Assembly: GCA_903837785.1 (NCBI GenBank)
Contig: CAILVY010000362.1
Location: 1 to 64,000 of the forward strand
DNA: 64,000 nucleotides
DNA from: Candidatus Hydrogenedentota bacterium
GTDB lineage: Bacteria > Hydrogenedentota > Hydrogenedentia > Hydrogenedentales > CAILVY01
Direction of reading: 5' to 3'
The position numbers and the translations under genes were made by a program. This document shows, piece by piece, positions 1 through 9,800 of this stretch; within the stretch, counting starts at the first letter, position 1; each line of letters opens with the position of its first letter. Under the pieces are notes generated by a model. The model had not been told where the DNA came from and did no database searches. It saw only the letters and a program-made list of their open reading frames with translations.

Positions 1-1112
1 CCGTGTTCGCCGGCGCCGCCTGCGGAGACGGGAACGCCCTGGCGCCGGTGAATCCGTGTCTTGATGCGGACGATGATGCCTTTCTGAACCGGCAGGCGGC
101 GGCACTCCTCGCGGACGTGGCCGATGCGCTGGCCGCAGTCAAGCCAAGCGTGCCGGAAGCGCGCGAGCGCCGTCTCGCGTTGCGCGTGCTGGACGGGGTG
201 CTGCATGACCCCTATGCCCCGATGCGCCCGCCCATTCAGGCGTTCTTTCATCATCGGATGGAGCAGGCTGCGGCCGAAATAGAGTCGACCCGCGTGGACA
301 CAGGCGCGGTAATCTGGAAACTCTACAACCACGGTTTCATTGTGCGCACCGCCAGCATCACGCTCGCATTCGACTTGCACCCCGGTCCGGCGGGCTTTCG
401 CATCACGAATGCCAATGGGGAACATGGCATCGCACGCTGCCCCGAATTCCCGATGCCGGATGCCGTGATGGCACGACTGACAGCCCAGTGTGATGTCCTG
501 TTCATCAGTCACGCGCATGGCGACCACGCCTGTCGGCCCGTGGCACAGGCATTTCTTGATCAAGGCAAGCCGGTCGTTGCACCGGAAAGCGTCTTCGCCG
601 GGGCGACCCTCCACGACAGGATTACGCGCCTGAAACGTGAGGCGCACACGCTCCAGACGCTGCCCATTCAGGGAGGAAAGACCACGCTGCGGGTGGTCGT
701 CTATCCCGGGCAGCAGTATCAGGACGGCGGCGTGCCGAACAACGTGGTGCTGGTCTTCACCCCGGAGGGATTGAGCTTCGCGCACAACGGGGATCAGGTC
801 AACGACCCGTATCCGCAGTATCAGGAGGACTACGCCTGGATCGACAAGGTCCACGAACACCACAAGGTGGATGTGTACATGATCAATTGTTGGGGAAACG
901 ATCTCCTGCGCGACGTCCAGGGCTTTGACCCGCGGCTCGTGCTGCCGGGACACGAAAACGAACTCAGCCATCCCCTGTGGGACCGCGTGCCCTACTGGGG
1001 CGACAGCGACTTCCTGCACCTCACTTATCCGAAGCTCAAGGCGTCCAACTATCCGGTGGTCGTGATGACCTGGGGTGAATCGTATCGCTACACGCCCCCG
1101 GCGGCGCCTTGA
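1..1112 (+). CDS. Metallo-beta-lactamase-fold hydrolase, 5' end outside window
   Basis: The frame is open to the left edge, so the start is probably missing; a GTG at position 3 is open but has no visible ribosome site. The protein has the metal-binding motif HAHGDH of the metallo-beta-lactamase fold near residue 171 and a second conserved histidine in LPGHENE near residue 312, in the order expected for zinc-dependent hydrolases of the UlaG/lactonase-like branch. The N-terminal 100 residues are helical and belong to no family I recognise. There is no signal peptide in the visible part. It converges on the next gene with only 26 bases between the stops. The substrate cannot be told from sequence; the fold assignment is firm. 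Confidence 0.8.
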   Translation, partial: VFAGAACGDGNALAPVNPCLDADDDAFLNRQAAALLADVADALAAVKPSVPEARERRLALRVLDGVLHDPYAPMRPPIQAFFHHRMEQAAAEIESTRVDTGAVIWKLYNHGFIVRTASITLAFDLHPGPAGFRITNANGEHGIARCPEFPMPDAVMARLTAQCDVLFISHAHGDHACRPVAQAFLDQGKPVVAPESVFAGATLHDRITRLKREAHTLQTLPIQGGKTTLRVVVYPGQQYQDGGVPNNVVLVFTPEGLSFAHNGDQVNDPYPQYQEDYAWIDKVHEHHKVDVYMINCWGNDLLRDVQGFDPRLVLPGHENELSHPLWDRVPYWGDSDFLHLTYPKLKASNYPVVVMTWGESYRYTPPAAP

Positions 1113-1138
1113 TCGCTCCCGTGTCCACCCATCCCCGC

Positions 1139-3448
1139 CTAATCTCCAGGATGCTCCAGGAGCCAGCGGCAGTTGATCACTTTCTCGACGAGGTCGAGGG
1201 GGAGGTAGAAGTACTGGCAGGAGGGTTCGAAGCCGATCCGGGAGTCTTCGCGGACGAGCGTGAAGAGCTGCCGCGCCAGGCCAATCTCGGATTCCAGGCT
1301 GTGCTTGATTTCGGCGTGAAGACGTTCGCGTTCTTCGGGCGGGAGCGTGGGGGTGGGGGCGGCGGCAAGCGCATCGCGGGCCCGGACAAAGTGCGCCTGA
1401 TTGGCGACGGACTGGAAATGGATGGCAGCGGCCTTGGCGAGGCGCAGATCGGCCTGCGCCTCCGCGCGTCGATCCGGCGGCGCCGCATCGGCGGCAGCCC
1501 GCAGTTCGGCGAGGCCCGGTTGCCAACCCAGGGCAATCTTCTCGAACTGGGCTGCGAAAACTTCGGGCGGGTAGGGGCCGCGCCAGCCGTCCAGGTTGTC
1601 GTAGGGAAGCCCCCACATGGTGGCGCTGTAGCCGGTCTTCACGGGATAGAGGGGATTGGCCGGGCCCCATTGGACGGGCGAAGTGTAGACGACGCTGATG
1701 TGAAAGGGGTACTCGCGATAGGCTTCACTCATCAGGGACCACGCTTTGCGCGCGTGCGGAGCGCCGGCCTCGCCGAAGCGCTCGCGTGCCACGGCGTCCA
1801 AGGCGGCCTGCGTATCGGGCATGGGCGCACAGCTTATCTCCCTGGCCAGCGCAAAGTTGGGTGAGGGGTAGCCGCCCATTGTCCAGCCAATCAGCATGGC
1901 GTCCAGCTTGGCCGCCGCGCGCAGCTTCTGGCAGTGTTCGGCCACGAGATCCATGACGGGGAGATAGGGGATGCTGGCGATTTCGCACGTGTTGTTGAAT
2001 TGAATCTCCGTGCCCGCCTTAAGCCCGGCATCTTGCGCGGCTTTCCAGTGCTGCTGGGCGCGCGGTCCGGGCCCGACCGCGGAAATCGAGTATTCACCGA
2101 CGCTGCTCTTGACGCCGCCGCGCTCGATGGGCAGATTCCACTCGCTGACGGACATCAGACAGACGGATTTCGGCAGCCGCGCGATAATGTCGGGCGCGTC
2201 GCCATGTCCCCGCCAGCCCCAGTCCGAAATCAGCACATTGGCTTTGGGATTGCCGCGGTGCACGCCCTCGTCAAGCACGCCCACGACCTCTGCAAGGATC
2301 TCCCCATCGCTGCGATCCTTACAATGGGCGCAAGCATGCCACGCGCCATGCGAGGCGCAGTTCGTGAGGTTCTCCGACGCCGTGATGGCATAGATGCCGC
2401 CCAAACCGGGCACCTCGCGAAAGACATGCGCGAGCGCGTCGCCCATCCATTGCCGGACAACGGGATGTGAGGTGCAGAGCGCCGTGAAGCCGCCTTCCTG
2501 GACGCCGGCCATCTCGGGGCGGTCCTTGAAGAAGGCAGCGGGCATGGCACGCGGCTCGTTGATATACAGATACACGCCGACGCCGAATTTCCGGGCGCGC
2601 TCGACTAACGCGCGGAGATTGGCCAGCCGCGCCTCGTGTCCCGCGCCGAACTCGGGAAACGCCGTGCCGCCGGGCGCCAGGTCGCGCAAGACGGCATGCA
2701 GCCAGACGCCGTTGATGCCCACGTTGGAGAGCCGCTGAAGCAGGCCGTCCGGATACGGATTCAACTGCGGATTCATCAGCGGGTCGCCGTACACGGCCAC
2801 ATAGGAATAGACGATGCGCAATGATGAATCGTCCGTCGCGGGCGGCGTGTAGGCCGGCAGCGGGGCGCTGAGTTGGCGAACGAAGTCGAAACGCGGTTCC
2901 GCCGGCGCACTCAATTCGTCGCCGAAATCTGCTTCGACCACCCGGCGAATCTCGGCGGCACGGCGCTGTGCCGCGTCGTCCGGCGGCTGATAGTGGAGCG
3001 GATCGCACTGCGGTTTTAGGCTGCCCAGCTTGATCCACAGGAAGTCCTCTTCACGGAGCATGACCGCAAGCCGCTCCGGCGTCATATCGAGGAGTTCCAG
3101 CAACTGCGCGTAGGGCAGGAGATGCCAATTGCGGCGTATGAGGGAGATGTAACCCCGTTCCCGGAGTTCGGCCGGAACGGCGCCGCATGGGGGCAAGCCC
3201 ATCGACCCGGCCATCGCGGCGATATCCTCAACGGATGCGTCCAGCAGCTTCGCCAGCTTCGCCGGGTCGACGGCAGTCCAGTTTCGCCAGACAAATTCGT
3301 GCAGGCGGTTGGGGAAGTGGGCGCTGCTGAGCGCGGGCGGCGCACTGCCCTGGGGCAGCACGGAGTCTTCCGCGGCGCCTGCGCCCGCCACGCTCCACAG
3401 GACTACAAGCATCCCTGCCGAACACTGTGTAACACGTTTCATTGCCAT
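1139..3448 (-). CDS. Secreted TIM-barrel-like protein, glycosidase-related, unknown substrate
   Basis: It has 769 residues and begins with a signal peptide (basic MKR, hydrophobic stretch, AGAGAAE cleavage region). Two ATGs two codons apart could start it, preceded by GGGCGGAAG. Residues about 210-560 look like a (beta/alpha)8 barrel of the GH20/GHL type: repeated segments such as NGVWLHAV, VGVYLYIN, GGIYAIT and VLISDWGWRG, with aromatic residues at strand ends. A CAHC pair near residue 377 could bind metal. The C-terminal 200 residues are helical. No unambiguous catalytic acid pair is visible, so an enzyme role is inferred only. It lies beyond the terminator of the MCO operon and is therefore its own transcription unit. 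Confidence 0.6.
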   Translation of the reverse strand: MAMKRVTQCSAGMLVVLWSVAGAGAAEDSVLPQGSAPPALSSAHFPNRLHEFVWRNWTAVDPAKLAKLLDASVEDIAAMAGSMGLPPCGAVPAELRERGYISLIRRNWHLLPYAQLLELLDMTPERLAVMLREEDFLWIKLGSLKPQCDPLHYQPPDDAAQRRAAEIRRVVEADFGDELSAPAEPRFDFVRQLSAPLPAYTPPATDDSSLRIVYSYVAVYGDPLMNPQLNPYPDGLLQRLSNVGINGVWLHAVLRDLAPGGTAFPEFGAGHEARLANLRALVERARKFGVGVYLYINEPRAMPAAFFKDRPEMAGVQEGGFTALCTSHPVVRQWMGDALAHVFREVPGLGGIYAITASENLTNCASHGAWHACAHCKDRSDGEILAEVVGVLDEGVHRGNPKANVLISDWGWRGHGDAPDIIARLPKSVCLMSVSEWNLPIERGGVKSSVGEYSISAVGPGPRAQQHWKAAQDAGLKAGTEIQFNNTCEIASIPYLPVMDLVAEHCQKLRAAAKLDAMLIGWTMGGYPSPNFALAREISCAPMPDTQAALDAVARERFGEAGAPHARKAWSLMSEAYREYPFHISVVYTSPVQWGPANPLYPVKTGYSATMWGLPYDNLDGWRGPYPPEVFAAQFEKIALGWQPGLAELRAAADAAPPDRRAEAQADLRLAKAAAIHFQSVANQAHFVRARDALAAAPTPTLPPEERERLHAEIKHSLESEIGLARQLFTLVREDSRIGFEPSCQYFYLPLDLVEKVINCRWLLEHPGD

Positions 3449-3563
3449 AGCTTCCGCCCATCGTTTTCCGGATACGAGTGCCTTTCACACACTTGGCACT
3501 ATGCCGGAGCTGCGGTGGCGTTTCAACCTGGACGACGGCCCGGCAGCAACGGCCGCCAGAGAC

Positions 3564-3605
3564 AGAAAAAAGGCTTCTTCCCTCTCCAAAGCAAGAGGGA
3601 AGAAG
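3564..3605 (-). terminator. Intrinsic terminator of the leftward MCO operon
   Basis: A perfect 12-bp stem (CTTCTTCCCTCT at 3594-3605 read on the minus strand, pairing with 3574-3585) has an 8-base loop and is followed on the minus strand by CC and a run of six T. It lies 60 bases after the stop of the 212-residue gene, in the correct orientation. Confidence 0.85.
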
Positions 3606-3665
3606 CGGATGTGCACGAAGCGTGGGCGAGGGGAGTCAATGATGAGGTTCGACGCCGCGCCCCAA

Positions 3666-4304
3666 TCACTCGAGCGTGAGATGTTCGATCTCCAGTCCGC
3701 CAATAACGATGGAAACCAAGTTCCCCGGCTTGAGGTATTCGCCCGGATTCGCGAAGAGGATGAAGTAATTGGTTTCGGCCTTGGGATTCCGGACAGAGCG
3801 CAATGGCCCTACTTTGGGCGGGTTGGGCACCTGAAACTTGGCGCCGGTCGCTTCATCCACGAGATAGGGATGCACTTTCCCGTCAAAAAGCGGCGCCGCC
3901 TTGACCGGATCCAGCACGCGGTACCGGAAATCTATCATTCGGTTGCCCGCACTGCGCCGAAGGGCCAACGATTTGATGCCCCATTTCTCCGGGAGCTCTT
4001 CCGCCTTCATCTTGGTCGGCGCGGCGTTGGCCGCCGGGGTCTTAGTAGGGGAAACCGCGTCGCGCACCTGTCTGCCTGGAGCGTCACTGGCCCCCTGCAG
4101 AGGGTTCGGGGAGGGTTGTGGAGGTGTCTGATGAGGTGTCCGGGCGAGTGCCGGGGCTGCCTGCGGGGGATTTCCGGCCGGTGCTTCGGCCTGATCCGCG
4201 GCAGCGCATGTTGCCAGCCAGGCGCCGGCCAGGGCCGCCAGGATTGCGACGCGGCATAAGTGATTGGGGAGCATAATCGCTTTCTCGAATGAATTCGGTG
4301 TCAT
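3666..4304 (-). CDS. Small secreted protein of the MCO operon, unknown function
   Basis: It has 212 residues from the first ATG, or 202 from the second (MLPNHL), which directly precedes the signal peptide (AILAALAGAWLATCAAADQ). Residues 40-95 are low complexity and rich in Pro and Ala, a likely flexible spacer. The conserved-looking C-terminal domain (about 105-212) is beta-rich, with KWGIKSL, FRYRVLDP, YLVDEATG, NYFILFANPG and VSIVIGGLEIEHL. No Cys or metal-binding motif is seen. It is the last gene of the operon with the three MCO proteins, which suggests a periplasmic or surface accessory role. I know no function for it. Confidence 0.65.
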   Translation of the reverse strand: MTPNSFEKAIMLPNHLCRVAILAALAGAWLATCAAADQAEAPAGNPPQAAPALARTPHQTPPQPSPNPLQGASDAPGRQVRDAVSPTKTPAANAAPTKMKAEELPEKWGIKSLALRRSAGNRMIDFRYRVLDPVKAAPLFDGKVHPYLVDEATGAKFQVPNPPKVGPLRSVRNPKAETNYFILFANPGEYLKPGNLVSIVIGGLEIEHLTLE

Positions 4305-4343
4305 CTCAAGGAGCCTTATTCAAAGTATCGAGGGGTTGCTTCA

Positions 4344-4367
4344 CCGGGGGGCCTCTTGGCCCCCCGG
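4344..4367. terminator. Strong GC hairpin between MCO gene and 212-residue gene
   Basis: A perfect 10-bp inverted repeat (CCGGGGGGCC, loop TCTT, GGCCCCCCGG) lies in the 112-base gap. On the minus strand no T run follows, so it is more likely a processing or attenuation hairpin than a complete stop; a true terminator follows the next gene at 3564-3605. Confidence 0.5.
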
Positions 4368-4416
4368 TTTCGTTGAGGGTTTCTACTTTACTTAAGGCAT
4401 ACACCGCGTCGTGGCT

Positions 4417-5451
4417 TCAGTTCACCGCGATGTATGTCAGCATGCCGCCGGGCGCATTGGCGCCGTTGGTCAGGCTCAATACGCGATCGTACACGGCCAG
4501 CTTCTCCGCCACTGTCGGTGTAATCAAGGCATCGACGGTCTTGCCCGCGGGAAGGAGGACCGTGTACTGCGTTTTGGCTTCAGGATACAGGTTGCCGTCC
4601 TCAGCCAGTACACTGGCAAAGAGGTTTTGAAAGCACGGCACATGGGTGGCCAGGCCGGCATTAACGAATCGCAGGAGCACGCGCTGGTTCGTGTTGACCT
4701 CGGGAAACGCGTCGGCCGGGCTCGTGAAGGGCTTCCCGTTGATCAGGAAGTACTTCGGATTGTAGTCGATCGTGCTCGTCACCAACTTGCCGGGCCCATA
4801 GTTCCCCGTGGCGACCGCCTCGTGAAACGCCGGGTCGATCTCGCTGTACAGAAGGACGATGTCCCGGTCATATTCGACGCCCGGATAGGCTTCGCCGGCC
4901 GCAGCGTCTTGTTTGACCGCGCCATAGAGGCCCATCTGAACGTGGCATTGGATGTGCGTCCCGCTGTGATACATGAAAGTTCCGGACTTCATGTTCGGCC
5001 AGACGTACTCCACAGGATCCGTGTTTCCCGGCGGCGTCTCATGCGTCATGGAGCGCACGCGTCCTTCATACTCCGGATATGGAGCGGGGCCAAAGCGCAC
5101 CGGCGTCATCGTGACGGGCTGTCCCGGAATGACGATGCAGACTGGGCAGCCTATCGCGAGGCCCGTGCGGTCGGGCGTCAGATTGTTCTTGAGCACAATC
5201 TTCAGGCTGTCACCCGGCGGCACGCTGAGCGTGGGGCCCGGCACGGTCACCGTGCCGTCTTCCACGCCGAACGCGGTGTCTCGGGCAAAACCCCACATGG
5301 AGATCACGGTGCTGTCCGGCATCGTAATCGTCGTCACGTCCGCCCGCAGGTAGTAGACGGTTTCAGCGGCCATGGCAGCACCACCGCTCCACAGTGCCGC
5401 CATCAGGGCGAGTGCGAGCCCCTGCTGGATTCCTCTGGTTCTGTTCATCAT
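4417..5451 (-). CDS. Secreted two-domain multicopper oxidase-like protein (domain 1 ligands kept)
   Basis: It has 344 residues with a signal peptide (LALALMAALWSGGAAMAAE). Two adjacent ATGs follow GGAGACAGGAA. It has two cupredoxin domains: domain 1 about 30-190 with GPTLSVPPGD and the ligand string YHSGTHIQCHVQMGLYG (near residue 160), which carries His, His, Cys, His and Met; domain 2 about 195-344. At the point where family members have an HPxHxH trinuclear motif, this protein reads THVPCFQN, so two of the three histidines are gone. Alone it is unlikely to build a full trinuclear centre. It sits 40 bases downstream of a paralog with the opposite ligand pattern. Role: periplasmic or surface copper redox protein, substrate unknown. 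Confidence 0.8.
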   Translation of the reverse strand: MMNRTRGIQQGLALALMAALWSGGAAMAAETVYYLRADVTTITMPDSTVISMWGFARDTAFGVEDGTVTVPGPTLSVPPGDSLKIVLKNNLTPDRTGLAIGCPVCIVIPGQPVTMTPVRFGPAPYPEYEGRVRSMTHETPPGNTDPVEYVWPNMKSGTFMYHSGTHIQCHVQMGLYGAVKQDAAAGEAYPGVEYDRDIVLLYSEIDPAFHEAVATGNYGPGKLVTSTIDYNPKYFLINGKPFTSPADAFPEVNTNQRVLLRFVNAGLATHVPCFQNLFASVLAEDGNLYPEAKTQYTVLLPAGKTVDALITPTVAEKLAVYDRVLSLTNGANAPGGMLTYIAVN

Positions 5452-5491
5452 TTCCTGTCTCCTTTTCTATCCAGAGATTCTGGCGGTGTGG

Positions 5492-6847
5492 TTAGCGCAT
5501 CGGCATTGAGTGGGCGACCCAGGGCGCATCGACGAGCAGCATCGTCATCATGCCGCCGGGGAAGATGTCCCCGTTCAGCAGTTCCTTTTCCGAATGGGAG
5601 TGCCACATGAACATGAAGCCGGCCGAGGGATTCATTCCGCCTTCGCCTGGCGGCAGCGCCCCAAGCGCGCCGAGATACGGACTGCCGCTGTGCATCGCGC
5701 CAAACGTCAGATCCTGGTTCTCGGGAAGAACGACCGGCAGCGGCTTGCCGTGGTCCGGAGCATACTCATTCGGTTCCAGCGGTACATTGTCGAAGGCGCC
5801 GTTCTGGTTGTGGTCCACATCTTCAGGGCCGGGGAAGTTGCCCGCCGGCGCGTTGTCGATATCCTGTTGATGTCCGTAGATATCCCAGCCCAGCTTCTCG
5901 CCGGTCCACGTGAAGATCAGATCCTCGGTTGCGCCGGGCGGCGTTTGGACAGTGAAGTGCGAGACGGCCAAGTCCGCACCCGTTGCCGGATTCGTGCTCA
6001 GGAGGCGCCCGTCGCGTGCCACCTGGGTCGCGTTGTTTCCATGAAAGTGGAACGGGTGAATGACCCGGCCGGCATTAGCCACGCGCATCAGCAGGCGCTT
6101 GCCGGCATTGATCATCGGCATGCAGTTGTACGGCTGTGTCGGCAGGTACGAGACCCCTGCCATGGCCATCGTGTCCGGGGCCGATCGCCCGTTGAAGAAG
6201 TAGTACATCGGCCGGTAGGTCGTGTTGTCCACTTCGGCAATCCGCCCCGTGTCCACCAGGTTGTGAATCTGGGGGTCAATCTCCGACATCAGGAACAGGG
6301 TCTCCTCGTCGTACGCAGTGTCCTCCGTGCCGTAGGCGCGCATGCTCATGCCCATGCCGTCCATTGCCGGACGCACAATGATCGCGCCGAAGAGGCCCAT
6401 CTCGATTTGCAGTTCGGGACGCGTGCCGCTCCAGTACAGGTACGTGCCCGGATGGGTCGCCGTAAACGTGTAGCTCACTGTTCCGCCGGGCAGCGCCTCG
6501 CGCGTGAGCAGGCCGGCGGCCGTGGGCGGCAGCGCTTCCGATGCCGTGACGCCGGTCCGGCCCGGGAACACGATCGAGACCGGAACGTCGAGTTGGTTGG
6601 CGAGCGTCACCGTGACCGATTGGCCTTCGTTCACGATCAGCGTCGGGCCGGGGTATTGTGCCCTGCCCGCCCCGTTCGCGAAGCCCCAGATTCGGATCGA
6701 GTTTCCTTCCGGCGTCGAGATGTAGTCTGACTTCGCCGTCAGGGTGAAATTGGGGCCGATCTCGCCGTCAATCATTGCCTGCGCGCCTGTGGCGTAGAGC
6801 ACCAGGGCCGCCACCGCCAGTACAGCTTGTCTTTTCATGTGACTCAT
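5492..6847 (-). CDS. Secreted multicopper oxidase-like protein (domain 2 ligands kept)
   Basis: It has 451 residues. I place the start at the ATG (MSHMKRQ) 8 bases after GAGGAG; a GTG nine codons upstream would overlap the preceding stop but lacks that spacing. The signal peptide ends near ATGAQA. Domain 1 keeps the fold (GPTLIVNEGQ, MGLFGAI), but the ligand string reads YWSGTRPELQIEMG: the two His, the Cys and the last His of its neighbour's YHSGTHIQCHVQMG are all replaced. Domain 2 retains HPFHFHGNN (near residue 265), and the C-terminus has WHSHSEKEL followed by GGMMTMLLVD. An acidic insert (about 325-360, PGPEDVDHNQNG) may bind calcium. The gene is 23 bases after the giant MCO gene and is co-transcribed with it. 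Confidence 0.8.
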   Translation of the reverse strand: MSHMKRQAVLAVAALVLYATGAQAMIDGEIGPNFTLTAKSDYISTPEGNSIRIWGFANGAGRAQYPGPTLIVNEGQSVTVTLANQLDVPVSIVFPGRTGVTASEALPPTAAGLLTREALPGGTVSYTFTATHPGTYLYWSGTRPELQIEMGLFGAIIVRPAMDGMGMSMRAYGTEDTAYDEETLFLMSEIDPQIHNLVDTGRIAEVDNTTYRPMYYFFNGRSAPDTMAMAGVSYLPTQPYNCMPMINAGKRLLMRVANAGRVIHPFHFHGNNATQVARDGRLLSTNPATGADLAVSHFTVQTPPGATEDLIFTWTGEKLGWDIYGHQQDIDNAPAGNFPGPEDVDHNQNGAFDNVPLEPNEYAPDHGKPLPVVLPENQDLTFGAMHSGSPYLGALGALPPGEGGMNPSAGFMFMWHSHSEKELLNGDIFPGGMMTMLLVDAPWVAHSMPMR

Positions 6848-6870
6848 GACAAATGCTCCTCTCATTCCGT

Positions 6871-9800
6871 TCACTCGACGACGATTTCGGTCATCATGCC
6901 GCCGAAATCTTCCGTGTAGTTGCTGAGGTAATTCAGGTTCGTGGTGTACAGCAGATACGTGCCCGGTCCCACCGCGCTCGTATCCAGTATCACATCGGAG
7001 GATTCGCCGCTGCCCAGAGTGACCGAATTCGTCTTGTAGTAAAGGTTCTGGCCCGTCATGCTGCGCAGCAGGCGCGCGTCATGCCCGACCACTTCCATCG
7101 GGATGCTGCAGGCCAGCGTGTAGTCGCGGGTCACATTGAGGTTGCTGAGCCGCAACAGGATGCGCTGCCCTTGGCTCGCCCGGAGCAGGCTGCTGTTCTT
7201 CTGCGAGGGCTTGCCGCCGTTCTCCACCGGGGGAACCAGGGGATTCGGATTGACCGTGTCGGGATAGCCACGGCCGTTCAGCATCGCATAGTCGTCCTTC
7301 ATCAGCGCGAAGGGAAGCGGCTGAACGCCCCAGCTCGCATCGTGGAACTCCACGTCGAAGGAACCCATTTGAATGGGATACGCGACGTCATACCCGGTCG
7401 AGCCGTCCCCGTCATTGTAGGCGAACTTCGTGTAGGTCCGGCCCTGGTAGGTGTACGGCGTGCCATCCTGCTTGGGCATCACGTACAGATTGCCCAGCAT
7501 GCCCATCTGCATGTGCTCGGTGGCTTCGGCATGGCAGTGGTACATGAACGTCCCGGGTTCCACCAACTGGTAGAAGTACGTCAGCGTACCACCCATGTTG
7601 ATGGCGATAGAGCCATCCGGCATGCCGTCGAAGATGCTGGATGCATTGGGGAAGCCGTGGAAGTGGACGGTATGCGGATCAAAGAGATCGGGCCGCATCG
7701 CCATGCCCACGTTCGTCAGGTTCAGGTAGAGCCGCTGGCCTTCCCGCACCGCAATCGTCGGCCCCGTGAACTCCGCGCCGAGCATGCCCTGCATGAACGA
7801 CTCTTCCGGAGGAACGCCCGACAGGTCGCTGAAGCCGAAGGTGTACACGGTTCGGCCGTCAGCCATCCTGACGAAGCCGTCGCCCGCGCCCAGGCGGACG
7901 CACACGTTGTCGTTGTCCACGATGCCGTCACCGTCCGTGTCGATGCCGTCCGTATCCGGCGGGCACTGGATGGGCACCAACGCGGTCTGATGCACCATCG
8001 CGTCCACCAAGACGGGGACGGTCACCGAACCCGTTGCACCCGCGAGGTCGGTCACGGTCACCGTGAAGCTGTCCGCTCCGACATAGTCCATGTCGGGCGT
8101 GTAATTCACGATCCCCGTGGCGGTGAGCACGACATCGCCATGCGCCGGCGCTCCGGTCACTTCAAACTGGTGCGAGTCGTAGAGGTTCGGGTCCATCGGA
8201 AGCACCCGCGTGGTACCCTTCTTGTTCATGACGGTTTCAACCGGCAGGGCAAAGGGTTCGGGCGGGTAATTGGGCTCGACCGACGGCGGGACAACCTTGA
8301 GGCTGACCGTAACCGTATTGCTGGTGCCGGTCACACTGTCGAAGACCCGGTAACGGAAAGTGTCCGTTCCGACGTAGCCTGCCGCCGGGGTATAGACGAA
8401 CGATCCGTTCGAGTTGAAGGCCAACGTTCCGTGCTGGACGTTTGCCCGAAGTTGCGCGATGATCGTGTCGCCATTGGCGTCGACGTCATTGGCCAGAAGG
8501 CCCGGCACGGGAACCGTCAGGATCGTATCCTGAAGGACGCTGTACTGGTCGGCGGTAGCGGTCGGGGCAGTGTTTCCTCCATTGACGACGGTCAAGCGGA
8601 CGGTCGCAATGTTGCTGTCCGCCGTGCCGTCGTTGGCCACGTAAGTGAAACTGTCCGGACCGGTGTAGAAGGCGCTCAGGTACAGAAACGAACCGTTGGC
8701 GTTCAAAGACAGGGTGCCGTGGCGCGGGGCCGTGATGAGACGCGCCCGCAGCGTATTGCGGTCCCGGTCTATGTCATTGCCCAGGATGCCCGGCGCCTGA
8801 ACCCATCGCCCGTTGATGATGAACCCGCGCACCGTGAACTGGTCGTCCACGGCCATCGGGGCGTTATTGCTGACATTCGGCGCGTGGTACTCGTCTGCAC
8901 CGGCTTCAAGCGCGGCGTTGGGCCGCAACTCTCCGTCAATGTCCGTGCCGAGGGCGGCCACATAAGACAAGGCGCCCAGGTCACCGACACCGGAAGCCGG
9001 CGAGTTTGCTCCGACATGATAGTGGCCGAAAGATTGGCCCGTGGCCGGATTCGCCAGGGTCAACGGTCCGAACACGACATCGACGAAGTTGCCTCCTTCA
9101 TCCGCGGCCGGGGTCACCAGCATGACCGGCGGAGTGCCGGACGCGCCGAAATTCGAGCCGGGTGCGCCGTTGAAATAGGCGCTGTTGAAGCCTGGGTTGG
9201 CCGAAACGTTGCCACGGCCTCCATAGCCCCCGATACTGGTCATCACGCATTTCTCCGGCGTCATCTGCCGCGGATCAGCCGTTCCCAGCACCGCCAGGTC
9301 GGAGTACAGCGGCGTCGCCGGCACCAGGAATGTCGGGGGATTCGCTGCGGTGTCCGTCCTGTAGTAGAGCGAGCGGTTCTGCCACACGATGCAGTTCTTG
9401 AGCACCGGGTTGGCGAAGTCCCGGTACGGCGCCGTGGCGGCGGAAGTTCCAATGGCGGCCGACAGCGCCGGGCCGTGCCCGTAGGCAACGATGCCCGCCG
9501 GCTGCGGGTCGGATTGGTTCGGGTCCGCGCCAAAGGCCGCACCTGCCGTGGCCGTGCTGTCATTGCGCGTGATCGTGTTGTGGATGATGATGACGCGCAA
9601 GGCGTCCTGCATTGAGAGTCCGCCGCCGGCAAGGCCCGCAATGTTGTTCGCGATGATGTTGTTGATGATCTCGATCGCGTACCAGGCATTGGGATTATCC
9701 GGGGCCGCAAGCACATCCTGGCCGTTGATGGCCTCCAGCCGGATGCCGCCGCCATCGCCGGAGCCTCCCAGGTTGCCCTGGATCAGGTTCCCGTTGATTC

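Noticed and set aside
3486..3501. 16-base sequence CACACACTTGGCACTA, also found inverted at 14563-14578, resembling a -24 box
   Set aside because: About one such match is expected by chance in 64 kb on two strands, and neither copy has a -12 GC at the right distance.
6853..9615. 920-codon open frame on the plus strand, and other long plus-strand frames to 13767
   Set aside because: They are antisense to the giant MCO gene, rich in Arg and His, and lack motifs and ribosome sites. High GC content makes such shadow frames common.
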